From assembly GCA_022577435.1 (NCBI GenBank), contig JAKOON010000027.1, forward strand, positions 4,460,820 through 4,524,819: a stretch of 64,000 nucleotides of DNA, written 5' to 3'. Position 1 is the stretch's first letter. Each line of letters begins with the position of its first letter. This document shows positions 57,958 through 64,000 of the stretch, piece by piece. The DNA is from Embiotoca jacksoni. Its lineage: Eukaryota > Chordata > Actinopteri > Embiotocidae. The translations under genes were made by a program, and so were the position numbers. The notes under the pieces were generated by a model. That model saw nothing but the letters and a program-made list of their open reading frames with translations. It searched no databases and was not told the DNA's origin.

Positions 57958-58296
57958 TAGACTGTAAATAAAAGTGGACGCAACTTCCAGGTCTGAAAAA
58001 TGAGGCCGATGAGGAGCTCCAATACCACCGAGTGCCACTAGAGGTTGGCTCCAAAAAGCCTACAGATCCATAGACTCCCATTTAACTTGTTTCATTAAAT
58101 ACAAAGTCAATACATTTTTTTCTCCAAGTTATTTTGGTGTTGTTCGCTAAAGTCGCTCCTTCTTATGAGTTTTGTGGCGGTCCTTCTAAAAATAATCCCG
58201 TCATTAATTAGAAAATAAGGCTCAAAAAGACGTGTTTTTGGGGGCGTGTCTGTTTGATTGACAATCCTGTGGTGTAGTCAGGTTACAGACTCGATC
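57958..58296 (+). repeat. dispersed fish repeat, copy 3
   Basis: This is the most complete of the three copies: TAGACTGTAAATAAAAGTGG, TCTGAAAAATGAGGCCGATG, AGTGCCACTAGAGGTTGGCT, GCTAAAGTCGCTCCTTCTTA, CCCGTCATTAATTAGAAAAT and GGGGGCGTGTCTGTTTGATT. Same orientation as copies at 386 and 6561. Confidence 0.87.
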
Positions 58297-59588
58297 GAGT
58301 ATTTTTTTTTCTGTTGCCTTTAGATTACAAGGTTCTACCCTCCTAATGTGACTTTTAAGTTCATTCTCAAATGTGTATATACAATGTTGTATCAAAATTG
58401 CATTGGCTGCTTTCTGCCTTGTTAAACTACTGCTTCAATCCAAAACTGTTTTTATACCTCTGTTTGGAGAGGACATGAATGAAAACAGCCCAGCTCATCC
58501 ACAATACAACAGTATACTGGAAAAGGATGCATAACAGTTGTTTGTTGCTGAAAGCATACATGTCTTGTATACGGTAAGCAAGGTCACAAAAAAACGTTGA
58601 TGTTTCAGTGGGCGTACATCCAGTTGAACAGACAGATGAATGGATCTGACAGAGGTGTGGCTGCTCACTAAGTGATACATGATATTACGCCAAGTGATAT
58701 TACTTCAGCATACTACTCTACACAGCCAAGCGAGTGCCCGCTCCACCGCCAACGATGCCTGCAGTTGATCATCTGTCCAGTGGAGAGCATGATGACTTTT
58801 TCCACTGCAGAATGGTTGAAATCCAGTCCTGCAGCTGTGCCCTGCCGTCCTCACCAGCCAGGAGCCACGATCAACTACGCGGGCGCGTCATGCCCATGCT
58901 GGGTAAATGAGAGGAGAGGGAGAGAGGAACATTAAAGGTCATCCTCAGCTTACCGTTCTGGTTGGGAGCAACATGCGGTGCGGTTAAGAGGCCTCGGGTG
59001 GTCGTCTCGAACTCCGCACAGAGAGAGAGAGAGAAAAAAAAAACTGTGTTAAACAACTGCGAGTTCACCACAGCAGCTTGTGTTACACACAGAGAGTTGG
59101 CAGCACTCGCACAGAGGATTAGAGACAGAAGACGCTGAAGTAGTGACGGGTGTTTACCACTGCTAAATATGTTTAGATATTACCAATTCTTGGCTGTTCC
59201 AAGGCGTGCATGTGAATTTTTTTTTTTTTTTTGGAGTACGATCAAAACGTCCTCACAACTGGACATCGGAACGTCTCGGAGAAATGGAAAAGGCCTTTAA
59301 AGATAATTCAGGACGAAAGAGCAATCCACAAACTTAAAAACGAGAAAAAGTTTGCAAAATATGTGTCAGTTACAGATTTCAACAGCAAAAATGCCCTTCT
59401 GCTTTCATGTTTTTGGTGCGCTCCAAAATCAGTAACACAGCTTCAGGGTCAGACGCGCTTCACCTCTTGACACTGACTTCTGGACTGGTCCGGCCTTTCT
59501 TTTGACCTCACTTTTGCTGACCCCCCCTCCGATAGCTCCTCCCATCGGGGGGTCATTGTGCATTCCCAGCTGCTGCAGCCCATCCTGT

Positions 59589-59653
<65 letters not shown>

Positions 59654-62600
59654 ATGAGAGCGTATAGCTGCCACAGATTTTCACATGCCAACTCCATTTA
59701 AGATATCTTGACACCTCCACTGAAGGGACCCACAGTTTAAGTCTGATAAACAGATCATACGGTACATCCAGGGGCTGTGAAAAAGGTGGGAAAAGGCCAA
59801 ATCTTGTCTCGCAAGATGAAGAATTCCAACTGCATCCATTTATGGGACTGTTAAGCTGCCAGGAAAGATACATTAATTTCTCCCAAGTTCGCTGAACACG
59901 CGGACAATAGTGCCATTCTACTTAAGTCCAAATTTGGGAAAAGGAGAACAATTTCAAAGCTTGTGAGGAGCTGTCAACTGGATGCCTTTGGCATTTCAGA
60001 AATAGAGGGAGGGCGCAGGGGTTGGAAAATGCCTCTGAACAAAAAAGCCATGGTTTTAAAGGCCTTTCTCCGCCTCGGAGTGATACATCTGTATCTTCCT
60101 TTGCATTTTGTTTGGCTGTGAGCAATTAGACAATGATCCTTACAGGGTGAGAAAGCACTCTTTATGTTTTATCCAAAAAAACTTGTTTCATGGTGAAGTG
60201 CGTACTGCTGTCTTTAAACAGGAAAAAGCAACTCACTTCATATACACTATAAAGCACATTTTAATCTCAACCAGGCATCCTCTAAGTGTAATTAGAAGTT
60301 ACTAAATGAAAGCAGACTTAGACAGCAGCAGTGTGTGCCTCTCCGAGCGCCTAACATGAGAACATGCCTGTGCCTCCATCTGATATCTGACTTAATGCAC
60401 TCTGACCTTTGGCAGCACACAAAGGGAATGAACGACTGGGGAATGGTGTTGTAGCCACAGCTGTGTGTATGTTGAATGTGTTTGTACTGCATACTTTGTG
60501 TTACTATACAGTACACGCGCTCGCAAGATCAAGACAACACTAAGTCCAGCACATCTTTTTCTTATCCTGACAGGAAATACAGCTTCTGGGAATGCATTTC
60601 GAAGCTCTAAGCTCTCTTGTGGCACTTGTTTGAGCTCTGGCACTTTCCTTGTGACTCCAAGAATGTCGAAACAATGTGTAATAAAAGTGCCCAGACTGCA
60701 GGCCTTAAAATGAAGACATCAGTGAAATCTTTGGCGGGACATTCAAGAGCCGTTCTGCCATCAGTTTTAATTGCAGCAGGTCTCTCCTCTGGGAGACAAC
60801 AGAGCGTGTTTGGAAAGCTGTTAATCGTGCGGCAGAAACGTCTCCAGCCACAGAGTCCATCTGGACGCGATATGCCCGGCCCTGCTTCCAACCCTTGTTC
60901 CCATGCTGCTAAAAGGTCCAGCTGTGCACAGTCTCCCATCAACACTGACAGACACCTCTTTGTGCAACAGGACACAGAGTACGGCCGGCTGTAACAAGGG
61001 CACTGAGAGAGCTGCAGTAAACGGAACATTTAACAAGTGAATAAAGGGAATGATGGAGAGGAACACTGGAAAGGGGGGCAGGCGTTTTTTGCGAGGGAAA
61101 AACAAGAAACCACTGGAAATAAGACACAGACACTAACTTCCTCAATTCCTTTCTGTCTTATTTGTCTTCTTGGCTTTGATACAGTTCGCACATCAGCTGG
61201 CCACATGTTGAACATGCTTCAATTCACATCCTCGCTCCTAAGTGGCACCAACATGAGGAATGTAAGGCTCGTTTTGTTCCTCATCCTGATTAAAGCTCCA
61301 GACGCTCCGCTGACCATTACTTGCATGATCGTGACTCACTATGTAACGATCTGAGGTTTTTCTATCGCTCACGTTTCCCTTCCTGTATGGCATAGATGAC
61401 AAGCACGAGCTGCGTTTTCCCTAATTTGGGGTGGAGGTCTGAGTGTGAGAGTAAAGAAACACGCCCAGGGTGAATAATTCAACTCCTGAGTCAGCATGGA
61501 AACATTAGACCTCTTCCCCCCTTTATAAACGCTTGGGCCAACAATAACTAGAATTACAAGCACCAGTCCAGTTGTCAAAGCACGTTGTTAAGTCAATTTA
61601 TGGATAGTTAAAGTGTTTATATGGAAAACAACTTTTAACAAAGGCTCCAAAAAGGGTTAATCGGTGACAAATCAGCAGACAAATTCAATACTGAGATCAG
61701 CAATCATTGCTCTATCTAGCCAGGGAGATTTCTCCATGATAGTAGCAAACACTCCACAAGATGCTGATGACTCAGACCTTGCAGACCAGCCAGAGATTAA
61801 AGCACGAAGCAGCCATTTCTGCAAAGACAAGTTCCAACTGCTCTATAAGTGAACAGCACACTTCCCGTGGCTGACCAGTAGAGGTGCTGTCCCTCAGAAA
61901 ATAAAGAGAAAAAATGTTTTCCACAGGAGGAGATCTCCATCAGTGGCTTTGTGAATTAGTTTTGAACTAGTTGAGATGGACAAAGTACTCAGAAAGCTTC
62001 AAAATAAGCACCAATAAAAAAAAATTAAAAAAAAAAGATGACCACCTCTACATAATTGGCATGAATAAGCGCAAGTATCTTTTGATATGACATTTTATGT
62101 TGCATTATGACAGGCAGAGGGTCTGCTCAGTGTTTCCTCTCCCGGCCTCCCCTCTCCTGTCCCGTGCTGCCCTGGCCTGCCCTCTCCTCCGCTCTGCTGC
62201 GCGCCGCAGAGTGGCTCCAGAGGAATGTGATGACCACGGACTGGACAAAGCCCCGCATTCATGGACCCATCGTCCCACTCTGGAAGTCTGCGACTGGGAG
62301 CCTTGATCGCAGAGTGGCATGGCCAGAGTCCATCCGCCCCTCGCCTGTCCTGTCCTGTCAGACACGCCGTTGCCCTCCCCTGCACTGGCACATGACAGTC
62401 GGCCACCACATCAACATCGCACCTCCATCGACTGTTTTTAAAAAAAACATTTTTTTTTATCTCAATTTCTTTACAATTTATGTCGTAGATAAAGATGATA
62501 ACACTCGCAGTTAAAATCCAGACACAGATGCTGAGGGAGGACGCTTAAAACAGTCGACCAAAAGCAGCACGGGATGTTTCTGTTTCACTGGTTCAATAAA

Positions 62601-64000
62601 AGGAAAGTATTTGGATGTTTCAGGAAAATAAACAAATAATACAACAATAATAAAAAAACATATATTTATATGTTCGCTCCGGAGGCAAAAAGGCAGCAAG
62701 AAGTGGATTTCATTTTGTGCGGCTCATCGTCCACTAGACACAAAATGAGGAGACATTGATTGCTACTTATGAGGAGAACATAATTAAGGAAGGTTTAATC
62801 AGGGAGTCGCTCAGCTTTAGATTATGAGCCTGTGATAAAATGATGTCCACTTCAGTGCTGGTTCATAGACAGCAGGCTACACAAACCATCCATCACTCCT
62901 TCCTCTGTCTGAGTATCTCACACAGTATCCATTTGCCTGCATTGTGAAGGAAATATAATAGAGCCCACTGAGCGCTCTGTGCCTCAGAGGCTTTCCCAAC
63001 TAAACGTGCAGACATCAAACTGCAAACACATCTAGTTACCATGCAACAGCACACAAACATGCACAGGGCATGCGAGCATCTTAACGGGTTTGTATTGCTG
63101 TGCAACATGTATTGGATATTCTGGATAGACATAGGAAATATACATTGCTATACAGTTTAGACGCATGGAAATGTACTTGTATATAAAGGATCCGTTTGCT
63201 AATAGGCTATTTTATTATTGTCAGTAATCCCACAAAAAGACCAAATAACATGCTTTGTCTGTGTAATCAAAACCTGATGTATCTTATTCCTCTGTATCAA
63301 AGAGCTCCACTGTTCCTGAGAAATTATTAAAAACTCATCAGTGAGACACACCTTTGGGTGACATGTTTCTTTATTACCATGAACACGGACATTGTACTTT
63401 AGTTTGACGCAATACCACATATGCACGCACGCACGCACAAATCCTTCCTAACACATTAAAATCTGACTGTGAAAATAATCCATAACAAAATACACGACAC
63501 CTGTTTGAGTTATATTTTGAAAGATATTACAGTGCTCAGTTATTTTAGGGAATTTAATTGGCTTAAGAATTGATTGAAAACAGTGATTTAGTTGTGATGC
63601 ATTTTCATAGATTCAAGTCTTCAATAGGCCTGAAACCTCCCCTGTATTAATAAGCTCAAGTCAGTCATCACCACCCTCACTTTGTACGACCAAAGAAGGC
63701 CTCACGACTGTAGATAAGCTACGATGAGCCCTTCAAGGCTTCTGTGATTTTCCCATCTGGATGCTCCATTACCTCGGCGGGGGAGCTCTAATACTGTCAT
63801 CAGATTTAATGCTTCATTTCTTCTCCCGTGTTCCTCTCCAGGTGTGGCCACCCTCCTCGTAGACTGCTCCATCTACAATTCATGAGAGGAAACCGACGCC
63901 GTTACAGCGGCCCGTGTACTCTGTGTACGGTACCTAGAGAGGCGGGAACTTGCTCGTCTGGTTTAACCGTCAAACTGTGCAGTTAGGAGAGCAAGCAAAG
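58297..64000. other. intergenic DNA to the window end
   Basis: It holds a CA run at 59590-59651, a T run near 59217-59233 and a GC-rich patch at 62107-62420 with a 135-codon frame. No gene is recognised on either strand. The next conserved neighbours known in mammals (cpsf4l, fam104a, cog1) are not seen. Confidence 0.55.
59590..59651. repeat. (CA)n microsatellite
   Basis: About 31 CA units. Confidence 0.97.

Noticed and set aside
61927..61959. Exon-like EEISISGFVN after CCACAG
   Set aside because: Ten codons before a stop, no family match; chance is sufficient.
63841..63883. Exon-like GVATLLVDCSIYNS after an acceptor-like CTCTCCAG
   Set aside because: Only 14 codons and no recognised family; not enough to call a terminal exon.

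Overview
The window is vertebrate nuclear DNA, almost certainly from a ray-finned (percomorph-type) fish. Support comes from short GC-rich exons with canonical GT-AG introns, very many CA/GT, CT and homopolymer microsatellites, and several short interspersed repeats of kinds I recognise from teleost genomes. There is no bacterial, viral, operon or CRISPR organisation.

Two genes are clear, both on the + strand and head to tail. Positions 241-18341 hold the last ten coding exons (about 606 codons) of sidekick-2 (sdk2), a homophilic synaptic adhesion protein: fibronectin III domains 11-13 (two exons each), a transmembrane exon and a cytoplasmic tail ending in the PDZ ligand GFSSFV. The upstream Ig and FN3 exons lie outside the window. 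Positions 40572-41621 hold the complete, single-exon coding region of cdc42ep4 (BORG4), a CRIB-domain effector of Cdc42, preceded by a splice acceptor at 40375. From memory SDK2 and CDC42EP4 are also adjacent and in the same orientation on human 17q25, so this is conserved synteny; it favours sdk2 over sdk1. The a/b teleost paralogue cannot be decided from this window.

Layout: 1-18341 sdk2 exons, with repeat-rich introns of up to 5.6 kb; 18342-about 20215 sdk2 3' UTR; 20.2-40.4 kb intergenic DNA and probable cdc42ep4 5' region, with candidate first exons or promoters near 24.6-24.85 kb and 36.66-36.8 kb; 40.4-41.8 kb (possibly to 44.6 kb) the cdc42ep4 coding/3' exon; 45.7-48.3 kb a composite repeat of tRNA-like units, long inverted arms and palindromes; 48.3-64.0 kb AT-rich DNA in which I recognise no gene.

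The two proteins are not known to act in one pathway; both concern cell shape and contact (synaptic adhesion; Cdc42-driven actin and septin organisation). I found no convincing undescribed biological system. The most unusual items are a GQPH/GQPQ tetrapeptide expansion in the sdk2 tail, the composite palindromic block at 45.7-48.3 kb, two near-perfect hairpins (28995-29050 and 57500-57536), and a promoter-like CpG cluster at 42.3-42.6 kb just past the cdc42ep4 stop codon.
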